Origin: Montifringilla adamsi
Lineage: Eukaryota; Chordata; Aves; Passeriformes; Passeridae
DNA length: 64,000 bases
Assembly (NCBI GenBank): GCA_017590115.1
Contig: JAGGNK010010226.1
Location: forward strand, 5,739,732-5,803,731
Direction: 5' to 3'
The notes under the pieces were generated by a model. The model searched no databases. It was not told the origin of the DNA and saw nothing but the letters and a program-made list of their open reading frames with translations. Below are positions 49,141 through 60,375 of this stretch, one piece after another; positions within the stretch are counted from its first letter, which is position 1, and each line of letters opens with the position of its first letter. A program made the position numbers and the translations under genes.

Positions 49141-49275
49141 AGTGAACTTTTAAATTTGCATGGTCCATTAGGGCCTCAAGTGAGCAAGGCATTTAAGCAT
49201 GTGCTTAAATCCATCTGTATTCAGGAAACCAATTAAGTACATGCTTAATTTTAATGATGGATCCTGTACTGAGGG
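49141..49275. repeat. Old palindrome-rich repeat fragment with two hairpins
   Basis: TTAAGC-ATGT-GCTTAA (49193-49208) and TTAAG-TACATG-CTTAA (49233-49248) are inverted repeats 40 bases apart. The phrases 'gcatttaagcatgtgcttaa' and 'aagtacatgcttaattt...gatcctgtactgag' strongly resemble an old sauropsid repeat built from alternating 'cttaagcacatgcttaag' palindromes. I am confident of the resemblance but not of the family name. The fragment is decayed and non-coding. Confidence 0.55.
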
Positions 49276-50570
49276 CTGTAAAGCTAAACTGCCTTTAAAC
49301 TTGGACAAAGTCCCCTTTCTCTTGATTTCAAAAGAAAACAAAGGAGTTCAAAGAGGTGGTGTTAGTGCAAAACAAGGCTTTTCAGTTTCAGCTATCAGGA
49401 ATTGAAACAGTGAGGATGAGCTGTAATAATTTTAACCTAGAACAAGTAGGGTTAATTCACAAAACTCTGCCTAATGAGACAGAGCAGCTCTGAGTGGCAA
49501 CACGAGGCTTCTGCCTCTTCTCTGACTACAGAGGCAGCCAAGAGAGACCAGCACAACTAGAGTGCAGCAAGCAGTCATGCTGGATTTGTGCAGCCAGGCC
49601 TAGAATTCCACATTCTCCCACAGGAGACACCATAAAAGTACAAAGCAAATTAGCTAATGGAACATTTCTTCTCCTGTGCATTTTCATCTACAGCTTTAAT
49701 CATTCCATTAACAGTATCATAGATACCTCTATTTTGTTTGCTAAGCACTGCTATCATCAGGACTCACCTAAGCTATAAAGTTGTTATTTCACACTGAGAT
49801 ATGTATGATGCCTATTGATGTTGAAATTAAAGGTTTCTGAAGAAACAGTTCTGCAAAATTATTATTCATTCGCTTAATTGCTCATCTGATTGGAATTGCC
49901 TATGACATTTCATAATATATTCTATTTCACCCTCTTCACCACACTGTGCAGGGCAGCTAAGTACTTTGAAAGCTCTGAGGAGGCATTTCTATTCATGAGG
50001 GCAAAAGCAATATGTAGGCATTCATTAACAAAGTAGGTCTGAATCAGCATTAAAAAAAAGTCAGAAAAGAAGAAGCATCTTATTAAAAAGGAGCTTTATT
50101 GACAGATGAGTTTAGCAAAGCCACCAGTATTTGAAATTACTGGGAAGTACCCAGCAACACCACAAAATTACATGGAGAGACAAACACCACAGCCTGTCTC
50201 TGCAGGTGAGAGAAGTAACAAGCCAAGGCTGGCCTATCCCTGAAGGAGTAATTTTGACCTGTATTAACTGCTTAATCCAGGGAGTTCAGTTTAACACCAT
50301 TAGAAAAAGCAGAGCACAAATTTAACAAGTGAACAGACAAAAAAAAAATACCTCAAAGCTTCAGCTCAGCTTGTACTACTCAATAGAGCTGTTAGAGCAA
50401 CACTGGCCTGGGGCACATGACAAGTGCTAGAACAAGAAGATAAAGAGGTCAGCAATACATTTATAGATACTAACATTATACTTCTGGAAAGTATTTTGTG
50501 TTCCCTTCTCAAATGTAGACATTGGCAAAAAGGTAAAGATTAATTTCTGAGCAGCGCATTGATGGGCTGA
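49276..50570. other. Non-coding stretch
   Basis: Short frames only (68-94 codons), no domain and no named repeat. Confidence 0.55.
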
Positions 50571-50585
50571 TTTTTTTTTTTTTTT
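50571..50585. repeat. Homopolymer T15 leading into an acceptor-like CAG
   Basis: T15 is followed directly by CAGGAG, giving a formally excellent splice acceptor at 50588. It is the first of several strong splice-like signals up to 50990. Confidence 0.85.
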
Positions 50586-50910
50586 CAGGAGACAACTATA
50601 ACAAGAAGGACATTTTTAGTAGCATTTGTGCCCAAAATTCTGCAGCATGTGGATGTGCAATGGCAGGAAAACTCATTCTTACTTTGTCCCTCCCTGCCTC
50701 TTTGTTAACTTTTCCATTCTGTACCCAGATTCCCTCTTCTTTTCCAACCACCAAGTAAATTGGTCCAGACCTACATGCATGCAGTGTTTCATGTCCTTGG
50801 CAGCAAGAACTTGTGATGGCAGCCAGCGAGAGCCCACGTGAGTACTGGGGTCTTCAATTATCCCCCAGGAGCCAGGAGAGCTCTCACAATTCCCTTTTTC
50901 TTCTTTGCAG

Positions 50911-50984
50911 TCTTCAGGATTTGGCTGGGTTTGCAATGTGGCAATTATTCCCAGAGAAATGGAAGAGACCTCATGTTTCCCTTG
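50911..50984 (+). other. Candidate internal exon, unverified
   Basis: The acceptor TTCCCTTTTTCTTCTTTGCAG (run ending at 50910) is close to ideal, and the donor CTTG followed by GTGAGA (50985) is good. The 74-base segment is open in all three frames. A further donor-like CCAC followed by GTGAGT (GT at 50838) would define a 73-base intron to 50910, near the lower limit of vertebrate introns. No protein family is recognised. Confidence 0.22.
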
Positions 50985-53900
50985 GTGAGAAATAGTTAAA
51001 TATTTGCTGGGTCACAGACACAAAGCAAATGTGTTGCATTTCTCTTAAATTAACCCAAGGTGCAGTGGGCCAGAAAAAAAAGAGAAGGTCCCTCATTTCC
51101 AAGGGTGTTTATCCAATGCTGGCTTATTCCAAAGCACAGAAAACACTGCTGCAGTCCTGGGAGCAGCTCCCATTTTCTTGTCTGTTGGGTGTCTGCCCAC
51201 ACAACGAGGCTGCTGTGTGAAAGGGGGGCCCACCTCCTCCTTTGGCCATCTTTTAAAAGAAAACCACCTGTTCCCTCTGTATCCTCTACATGCCCTCCAA
51301 AAACCAGTCCTCATTTGGAGGGAGGCTTTGTTTCTAGGCCCCAGCTGACACCAGCTCTGCTTTCAGCCTTTGAGAAATGCAGCATTTCTTTATATACCTA
51401 CAGAGACGTGAGAAAGTTGCCAGTGGTGTTTGGGCAGGGCCAGAATTAGGATGCTGATCAGTGGGTTTGCTCCAGGGGGCTTGGATGTGGGTTTGGATCG
51501 TGTCCCTAAGCTTGCACGTAGGCAGGAGCTGTGTGGGAGCTCTTGTCAGCATTTCTCACTGCAGGAACCTTCAGCCTTTGCCACAGAATCTCAGCTTTTT
51601 TCTTTTTGCCTCTTATGTTTCTGAAAACGTCCTAAAAACATATGCTTTTAATCTCCTTTGAGTCATCAAAGAGTTTAAAACAGCACTCCTGAGAGCCTGG
51701 GGACAGAAGTGATGCTGTGCCACCATGAAATCTGACATTTTGCTAAGGTACCACATGAGTCAGTGTTTTACTGCAGATTTAATTATTTTGCTGCAATCAG
51801 AAGTCTGAACACATTAACTTTTCAGAGCCCATTCTTGAGTGAGACTGGGTATGGCTGCATCTTGCTCTGCATTCTTCCCTGCAAAAGAGGAAGATGTTGA
51901 TGGTGGTGGGGAGGTGAAAACCAAAGCTGTGTCACTGAGTCTAGGGAAAAAAAAAAGAGAGAGCAAAGAAAGCAGAAATATCTTTCTACTAACCCTATTT
52001 GGACTTTGGTGAGAGAGATGATATCCTGACAAGCAGAGGAGAAAATAGTCCTTAACATCTGCCATGACTGTAGGATAGGGAGAACAAAAGAAAACCCTGT
52101 GTATCCTTTCCCGTTGCCCTGTGTGTCCACAGCCATGCAGCACTTGGATTCTGTTGCAGCTCTGTCTTCACTGTGTGAAGGCTTTGTTTCTTTGATCTTG
52201 GTGGATTTCTGTTCTTTGAATGATTTTTTTTCCTTGGGTAATAAACAGCCCACGTGTTTCTACGAGTAAGATTTTATGCACGCCACTTCAGAACAGGTGC
52301 TAAATAATAATTGCAACATGAAAAGGAAAGTTTGATCCTGATAAAGTCATCCAATGGACAAATGACCTCAGACATGTGCCCAGGAATGTGTTGGATCTGC
52401 AGCCAGAGCTGAAAAGAGTGTGGGTGCCATGGGCTGCTATTAAACTGTGCTGCTGTGCTGAATTGCACGGGTGTTCACCACCTGTGGAGCTGCTCCAAGG
52501 TCAGGAAGGAAGAATCAGGGCAATAATTAGACATCCTGTTTTTCAATTAGAAACCACACAGTAATGAAAAGCTTTCCAGAAGATCACTTACTGTATTATT
52601 GGGTTGGGTTTTTTAATTGGCTCTTAAAATGAGTTCTGCTTAAGCGACTAACTGGGCAGTCACTATTCAGCTTGGGAAGTGCAAGCAGGCTGGGGTAACC
52701 AAAGCAAAAAGCACTGAATTGATTTTCATATTAATAGGAGAGTTCATTCTAGAGAGAAAAGGTTAATTTGCTTTTCAGTGAGTTTACGGAGGAAGTGCTT
52801 GTGGTCAGGGTGATAATTTGTAGTTAAATCACATGTTTAAAGGCAAAAGTGATTGCAGAAAAGCTAGGGACAGCATTTTCAGTATTATGCAATGGAACTG
52901 TCAACAGTGTTTTCTGTGCTTTCTTCTTCCCCAAGCACAAGGATCTGAGAAAGAAGACAGGACAATAGCGCTGTCATCTGTGGCCATTTTTTTCCTCTGC
53001 ACATCAGATATATTAACACATGCAGAAACAGAGAGAGTGTTGTCTCACCCAGCTTTCATGCTGGTCATGTTTATGGTCTGGGAGCTCTCCTCAAATACAC
53101 ATGGCTTTTGTTGGGTTTGGCTTCCCCACAAAGGTGCTGTCCGTAGGTATTGAATTTTTTTTTTCTTTTTTTTTGTTAGCATTATAATTCTTGAGATTTG
53201 TGAATTTTTAGAGATGCAAGTGAAACAATTTATGCTTAACATGATGATTTGACATAGATAAAATTATTGTAAATATGGGATGGGGTTTCTTTCTTTCATT
53301 GTAGCCAAGAAGAATTTGTGATATTTGAGCAACTGAGTATGAGATGGGGTAACTTGTTTCTTTGATATGTCTAGGTTTAGGAGTTGAAATTTTGGCTAGT
53401 CACCTCCAAGGCTAAGTATGAGTAACAGTGGTAACTGTGCTGGCGATTTAAGAAGTCATGTAACAAATGTGACTTGAGGAGCAGTGACAGCAGCTTGCCC
53501 ATCCTGCCTTTGATGCTTTATTAAAGGCTTAAGCAAACATGCAAACCTAGACAAGCTCAGCAAACAAATGCCCAGCAGTGTCTGCACTTTGGAATTTTTT
53601 AAATAAAAAATGCTAACACAGCATTTAGAACTGTGAGGTTTTCTACACCTCATGTAGCTTGCACAGGGATGGAATGAAAAGCCCAAGTCAGAGAAACATC
53701 CAAAAGGCCACACTTATATTTCTGTCCCTTCTTGTGTGAGAACTTGAATTTGCAGAGTTCAAACCACTTGGAAGTAAACTTTTTGTTGTAGCTGTTCTGT
53801 GTTATCCTGGCCCATGACTGAGGCTTCTTTCTGGTCTCTGCTCCTGTGTGGGGGAGGTCAGAGCATGGATCCACTGGTCCATCTCCTTGGCTTAACCTTT

Positions 53901-56649
53901 CTCCCCCTCTCAGCTCTGCCACTGGACTGGACAGATCATTCACCTGGTCACACCTTATACAGCTTTCATCTCCTGCTGTCCAATGCCACTGCCAGGTTCT
54001 GGCATTCCCTGCAGTCTGAGACTTTGGCATCTGCATATTTTCCTGAGGACTCCATCTGTGAGGTTATCTGAGCCTGGTTATATGGGGGTACTTCAGACTA
54101 GAACCACTTTAAACCCATTTTGTAGTACAGAAACATCCCTGAAGAAATGAGGGAAAAAAAAAAAAGAAAGCAGACCTCCGCTTTATAAGCACTCTTGGAT
54201 GACATGTACAAAAGTGCAGGTATTTTCACAGACTATAAAAAAATAGAGTTCAAACTGACCAAGAAACAGATAAAACCAGTAATCTTCAGGATGCTATCTG
54301 CAGTAAAGAGTATGTATTGCAGATTAAAATCTATGCTAAAAGGGTATCTTCTTTGCTGTGGCAAAAGAATGGCTGAACCTTCCACATTTCCAAGCTCACA
54401 TGTGGGCATGATAAAATCTTAACAACATGCCATTAAATATGCCTTTACAACATCTATTCTGCCTTGGCTAGATATATCTGTGAATCCTCCCTTTGCACTG
54501 GAGATTAAATAAACTCCCTGGACAGCTGAGAAGAATTAAAGTATGACCTGATAGTTTCTCTGCCTGACAATAATATTGTCTGTCAGTTTGTGCTGTAGCC
54601 AAGATACTGTTCTCTGGTTCATGCTCAGAAAACAGATATTGATGGGTTTAGCTGATTAGCATCTCTACATCATTTGTCCTTTCAGTCTCAAAATATATTT
54701 TACAAAATGTTGCAGCAGGTGCTTTCTAGACTGCACAGTGGTGCTCAATGCAAGTATTTTCATGTATTCCCTAGCTAAACCCTTGGAAGTTTTTTTTTCT
54801 GCCTTAGACAAACAGTAGTGCTGTCACATTTGGCCACTGGAGCCCAACATTTTGACTGAGACAGGTTTTACATCCTGTAAGAAGATATGGGAAGGTTGTC
54901 TGACCCCAAGCCTCTCTTATAGGACAGAATATCAGCTTCTAGCTGGTCTAAATGCCAATGTGAAGATACCCCAGTAATTTAGGGTTAAGCACCTGGACAG
55001 GTGATAACACAGGGAAGGAACTCTCTGCTACATGCTTTGAAGCATATTGATGCTTCTTAAAAATAACCATGGTCTTACCTGTCACAAAAGTGGAATACCC
55101 AAATAGTTTTAGTTTAGTGTTCGTCAAGTTGTGAGAAGGGAGAGGCTGTGAGTGTTCCTTTGGAAAAGGATAGAGGAAAGCTGGATATAGAGCTGCTCAT
55201 GGGCAACTCCCTGCCATGTGGTGCCTTCAAGAAAATGTTTGCTTATGCATTGTTTATTTACTAAAACCTTCAGACCTTTCATTTATTTAGGCTTTACATC
55301 AAAATCACTCAAAATTCCTTTAAACAATGGTATTTTGCCTGTAGGTGAAAGGAGCAGGTAAATGTGATATGTCCCACAGGAACCATCACTCACCTCCAAA
55401 GCTGGTGAGGAGAGAAGGGGAATGCAGATTTGGGGAAACCAAGAGAGCACAGATGGGTTTGTCATCCATTGCCTTTCTTATCCCAAACAGATGGCCCACT
55501 CCCAAAAATAAGGGCCTGTATCCATTTTCAGATTTTGGGTCTGTGCCAAAATTAAAATTCACACTTCCCATGAAAAGGAAAACAGTGACAGCATCCTCAG
55601 AGACTTTCCCTCCTCAACCAGTCTGTGGAAAATGGATGGAAATTCTAGGAAATAGGAAGCAGGCAGCAGGAACAGTTCAACTCCCTCCAGGCCCCTGGAC
55701 CTAGCAGAGCTGAAAAGCTGAGTATCACCCACTGATAACAACTCAGGCTGGCTCAGCAGGAGCTGAGGATGAAAGGCACAGCCATGAACTGCCCAGGTCC
55801 TGCACTAAACACAGCACAGCTGGGCAGTGATTTGGGCACTGCTGAGACCCCTCCCAACACCAGCACTTGGCCCCAGACCTTCAGAGAGACCCAGAGCAGA
55901 GGGTGAGGGAGGAGGCAGCTGTGGTGTTCTGGCTCCTGCTTGTTTTCAGTTTATGGCCAAGATGTGCTGTTCCAGCTTCCTGGAGCCAGGAAGCCATGCA
56001 GATGGAACCTGCATGGAAAGCAGTGAAAAGGTGATAAAGTAGCCACAAAGTGTGTGGTGGCATAACACAGATGATGAAATACAATCATGGCTGCATAATA
56101 ATGGTATATATTCTAGTAGGCATAACAATGAATTAAGGCTGCAATGAAAATATATAAATTCTCGTCTTTTTAATTTTTTTTTTAATTTTATTTTCATTAA
56201 CTTCTGCTGGCTTGGGAGCCATTCTAGTACACACTTCCAAATGCCATAAAGTCATTTATGCACCACTGGAAATTATTGTAGATATTCAGGCCCATATTAC
56301 TACAAACTGCCAGTTGATGATCAAACTGTAGCTTTAGAATCCAATTTGAATTGGCTATTTTAGCACAAAGCTACACACTTTTGTTATTGCAAATGGATAG
56401 AGGAGTTATTCTCCATCGTAAAGCAAATTATATTTTGTTTATCTAGCATTTAAATGTCCAGTGTTAAAAGAATACAAAAATTTTTGAAAAAACAGACCTG
56501 AGGCAACAAACTAAGGAACATCATAGTCTGGCATTTTCCTCCAGCATGATGATTTTAAAGCACTTTTTTTTCCTCCACTTTCAGACACCTTCTAACCTTT
56601 CATAGCAAACTGCTCATGTTTGAATTCATCTTTCTTAGCTGTGGCTGAT
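50985..56649. other. Non-coding stretch
   Basis: No recognisable gene. A 15-base palindrome GACAATA-A-TATTGTC lies at 54566-54580. T-rich runs are at 53155-53174. A minus-strand donor-like ACAG-GTAAGA is near 55078. Frames of 109-143 codons (51814-52253, both minus, in overlapping registers), 128 codons (53650-54036 minus) and 119 codons (55345-55704 plus) have no recognisable domain. Confidence 0.55.
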
Positions 56650-57245
56650 TGCAGCTGGAGACAGTAGTGCAGATGAGGTCTAAGCAGTACCCTGTAAGAT
56701 GGCATGAACTCTCCCTCCTCCTTGCTGAAAGGAGCCTGTCAGAGGCATTTTTGGATTGTCATTGCCTTTTCACAGCACTGGTGGCTCTCAGTTGTCCCAT
56801 GGCCAGTACCCCCAGATCCTTCTCAGCATCAGCCATCCCTAGCTAATGACCTCCCACTATAGAGCAAAAAAGTGATAATAGTCCCCAAGCCCAAGCCCAT
56901 TTACCTTCTGCACTATAAAATTTAATTCCACTTCTATTACTTTTCCCCTGAGGTCATGCAGTTCTCCCTCCCGTGACAGCCTGATGCTCTTTACACTGGT
57001 GCCTCCTCATGGTGCCATCAGCCAGTTTCATTTGTGCCCTTTGTGGCCATGCCAGTGCCCCTGACATAAATATTAAAATAAATATTTAAAAATATATATT
57101 AAATAAAACCAGACCTGCTCTCCATTGCACAGCTTTATTAACAGCAAACCATGAAATTATTAACATGAAACTAAAGTCCATTCCTTTAACAAGGATGTTG
57201 AACAAGAAAAGAGCTTAGCCAAGTACAGACATCCCAGACATCCCT
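56650..57245 (-). mobile_element. Old CR1 LINE fragment, minus orientation
   Basis: Read on the plus strand it shows reverse-strand CR1 phrases in order: 'cagctggagacagtagtgcagatgaggtct' (about 56655), 'gccttttcacagcactggtggctc' (about 56764), 'gtacccccagatccttctcagcatcag' (about 56806), 'tctgcactataaaatttaattcc' (about 56908), 'gaggtcatgcagttctcc' (about 56951), and 'aaatattaaataaaa' near 57100 where CR1 copies have 'ataaaaatattaaataaaa'. It is diverged and has a local AT-rich expansion at 57066-57110. The 65-codon plus frame 56649-56846 is a by-product. The ends are approximate. Confidence 0.8.
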
Positions 57246-60200
57246 ACAAGGGCCCCCCTTGCCATCACAGATCCACCTGGGATCCAGCCCTTACAGATCC
57301 AACAACATCAACCCCACCTGGCTGCCAGGAGCAGGGCCAACCCACAGCAGCAGCCACAGAGCCCATGGGAGCAGTCAGAGGAGGAAGCAGAGGCAGGACA
57401 CAGGTCCTGCAGGGGGTGAACACACCAGGTGTCTCAGATTTCCATTCTGATGATCTCCAACTCATCTTGCCACTGGCTCCAAATGCCCACGTGCAGGAGA
57501 AACATCATCCTCCTCCAGCTTTCTCCCCGGCCATGTAATACACACAATTTAATCTGAAGGAAGCCCAGGTAAGTGAAACTCTTATGGCCTTGACTTTTAT
57601 TCTGAGCACCCCATGCAGGCTTTCTGAAAAAGGACTGTTATAAAGATTTTTCAGAGAAATTGGGGTCACCTGCTGCAGTGAACTGAACATAATTGGGAAG
57701 TACTGTAGATATCCTCTGTTTGGAAATGCATTGCGTGTGGATGTGGCTAGTTCAGTTTTGTATGTGTTTCTGGCTTCACATGCTATTTTTAAGAGCTGTA
57801 AATGGAGCAGGTCTTGCCCCCCTCCTTCCACCCTCTCCTCCTACTCACTGATTTCTCATCTTAAATTAAATTGGGTACAAACACTGTAACAAATAATTTT
57901 CTCCCTACATTATAAGAAGATAGGCATAGACAGAAGTTCAGAAACATACAGCATGTAGCATCTTTACAAGATAAGATCAGCACTGTGGCTTTCTGTCACA
58001 GGGTTTGCCTTTAAAAATTGTAATCATCAGCTCAGAATGTTTATCATCCTGTGAGAGGGATACTCTTACCACTGCCTATGAAGAGAGATGTCTGTGATAA
58101 AACATTGTCTTTATGAGAACCTTTTAATTGCCCACAGCAGGCAATCTTTGAGGATCTAAACTATGGTCCTTACAAGCATTTACACCAAGAAAGAAAGTTG
58201 TCACTATCATTTGAGAAGATGTACATGCTAAAAAGGATGCATCTCCTCCAGCCTAAATTTAAACCTGGAGCTAAGGGGTTGCTGGCTTCCCCAGCTTCCT
58301 TTGCCTTCAGAGGAGAGAGGAGCTAGAAACCAAATATCCCTGCCCTGCTAGCTTTTGCTGCTTTCAGCTTTTTGCACTACTGAGGCAAGTCCAGCAGTCC
58401 AGGTTTGTTGGATCAGGAGACTGATAACAGCAGAGCAGACATCCCTCTTTTCTCCCCCAGCCTTTCATGAGTGTCAGCCCCAAAACAATTTGCAGAAGCT
58501 GACAGTTCCACCTTACTGATTTAGCTCAAACTCAAGTCTTTCTAACTTGTGCCAGCTATTGCCTGTTTTGGTGAGCCAGATGCCAGGTGGAAACGGGATG
58601 TCCCAAACTCCTTGTGCCATTTCATGCAGAAAAAAGCACTGCACAGATCATCCTTTGAGGTGCAGAGAGTGCTCCAGGTGTCTTTAGAGCACAGGTTGAG
58701 GTGATTGGGTATTATTGCTGTAAATCAGACCTTCCAAGCAGCTGCCATTTCTTTACACCTCTCCCCTGAATTCTTGACACTTTTTCTTCCATTTATCACA
58801 GTCCTCAGGACCATTTCCATGCTTGGTCCAAGTGGTCAAGCAAAAGATTCATGGTCTTACAGTCTGTTTCATCCAGGAGAGGAAATTGATGAGGGCATCA
58901 GATAACTTGTGCACCTTCTCAAGGAAAGGCAAAGTCTCCTTTCCTACTATTTTAGGGGAATTGAAAAACACACTCAAATCTGAAAGGGCCTCCCGGGGCC
59001 TTTCCTTGGGCCAGACTCGCTTTGCACACCTGGGCAGTGCTGGTACAATAATCACTGGCTGCCTGTGATGTCTGTGTGTCACCTCAACACTCCAGCTCTT
59101 CACAGAATTGAAATGTAAGTCCTCTGTTCTGGCCAGTGGGGTTCCAGTTGCTCACATCTCTGGTTTGAGGGATGAGGCTCCTTCCTCTTTCCCACCATTT
59201 TGACCCAATCTGCAGCAACATCCATGGTGCATGTCCCCAGAACCACATGGCCAGGGAATGGCAATCCCTGGCTCTGTAACTTGCAGCCGGCTTGCAAGAC
59301 ACAATTGAGCAGCTGTGATGTCTGCTTCTTAAAAAGTATCAGCTGATTCCAGGTAACAGGGATATCATTCTGGATCTAAAGCGTTTATTTGCTGTTTTCC
59401 TGAGGAATAACTGAACAATTTGAACTTGAGACGAAAGTTCTTGCTGAAATCCCATTTCAAAAGCTGCAAGAGTGTTCTTATTCCTTTGCTGCTCCTCACG
59501 CAAACTGTACTTCCATCTACTTGCCCTTCAGTGCTTGGCAGCTTTTTCTACATTCAGCCCAGCAAAACACAGGTGCAACTACAGCAGATGGTGGCAAACT
59601 TCATCTAACAGAGGCAACTTTCAGGGCACCTTCTTCAGGAAAAGCAGATTTTTGCTCAAGAAATATGAAAGGGTATAACCCAGATACCAAGGGTTATGAA
59701 TCTAGCAATAACATAGCTCTGCTGATAATGACAATGTTTTGAATAATTTTATTTTGAATAGATCTGCCTGCATTACCAATATCTATGGTGTTGCTTGGTA
59801 ACTATTTCCTGATACCCAGAGACTGAAAAACATTTTTTCAAAACTAAATTACAATTCTGATATTAAATTTCACATTTTAGTGGTTTCAGTCTTTTCTGTA
59901 TGGCTGTTTAGCCACAGCAATATTCCTGGTAATATTTTTTTATATTATCCACTTTTTTTTTCTTTTTTTTTTTTACTTTCCTTTCCCAAAGGTGCTAAGT
60001 GAGGTTACAAGTAAATATTTCATACTCCTTCCTTGGAAATATGTTGATATTTTAAGAAGAGTCAGTAAAACTGTAAAGTGAGAATACAGGTGATCTCAGA
60101 CTCAAGTTGTATAATTCAGGATGAGTTTCAAAATTCAAGTAGAAAGCAAGTCTAAATTATCAGTGGGTGGAAATAAAATTACCACATAAAGCAGTAAAGC

Positions 60201-60345
60201 AAATGGTATTAAAGTGTTGCATGGAAAATAGGTGAATATGTTTAAATATTAGTCACACTTCTCTGTATTTGTTTTGCTGTAAGTGCAGTGCCAGCATTCA
60301 CTTATTTTCCAGAAGCTGCATTGTGTGGTCATGAAGATAAAGGAA
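57246..60345. other. Non-coding stretch
   Basis: No recognisable gene. A consensus donor (CCAG followed by GTAAGT) ends at 57568 but has no convincing matching acceptor. T-rich tracts lie at 59952-59975. Short frames on both strands at 58705-59302 carry no domain. Confidence 0.55.
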
Positions 60346-60375
60346 AATAATAATAATAATAACAACAATAACAAA
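60346..60375. repeat. Short AAT/AAC trinucleotide microsatellite
   Basis: Five AAT units (60346-60360) continue as AAC AAC AAT AAC AAA. It is short and imperfect and may be polymorphic in length. Confidence 0.85.

Noticed and set aside
51814..52253. Two overlapping minus-strand frames of 109 and 143 codons
   Set aside because: They occupy the same DNA in different registers, which is the signature of stop-poor sequence rather than a gene.
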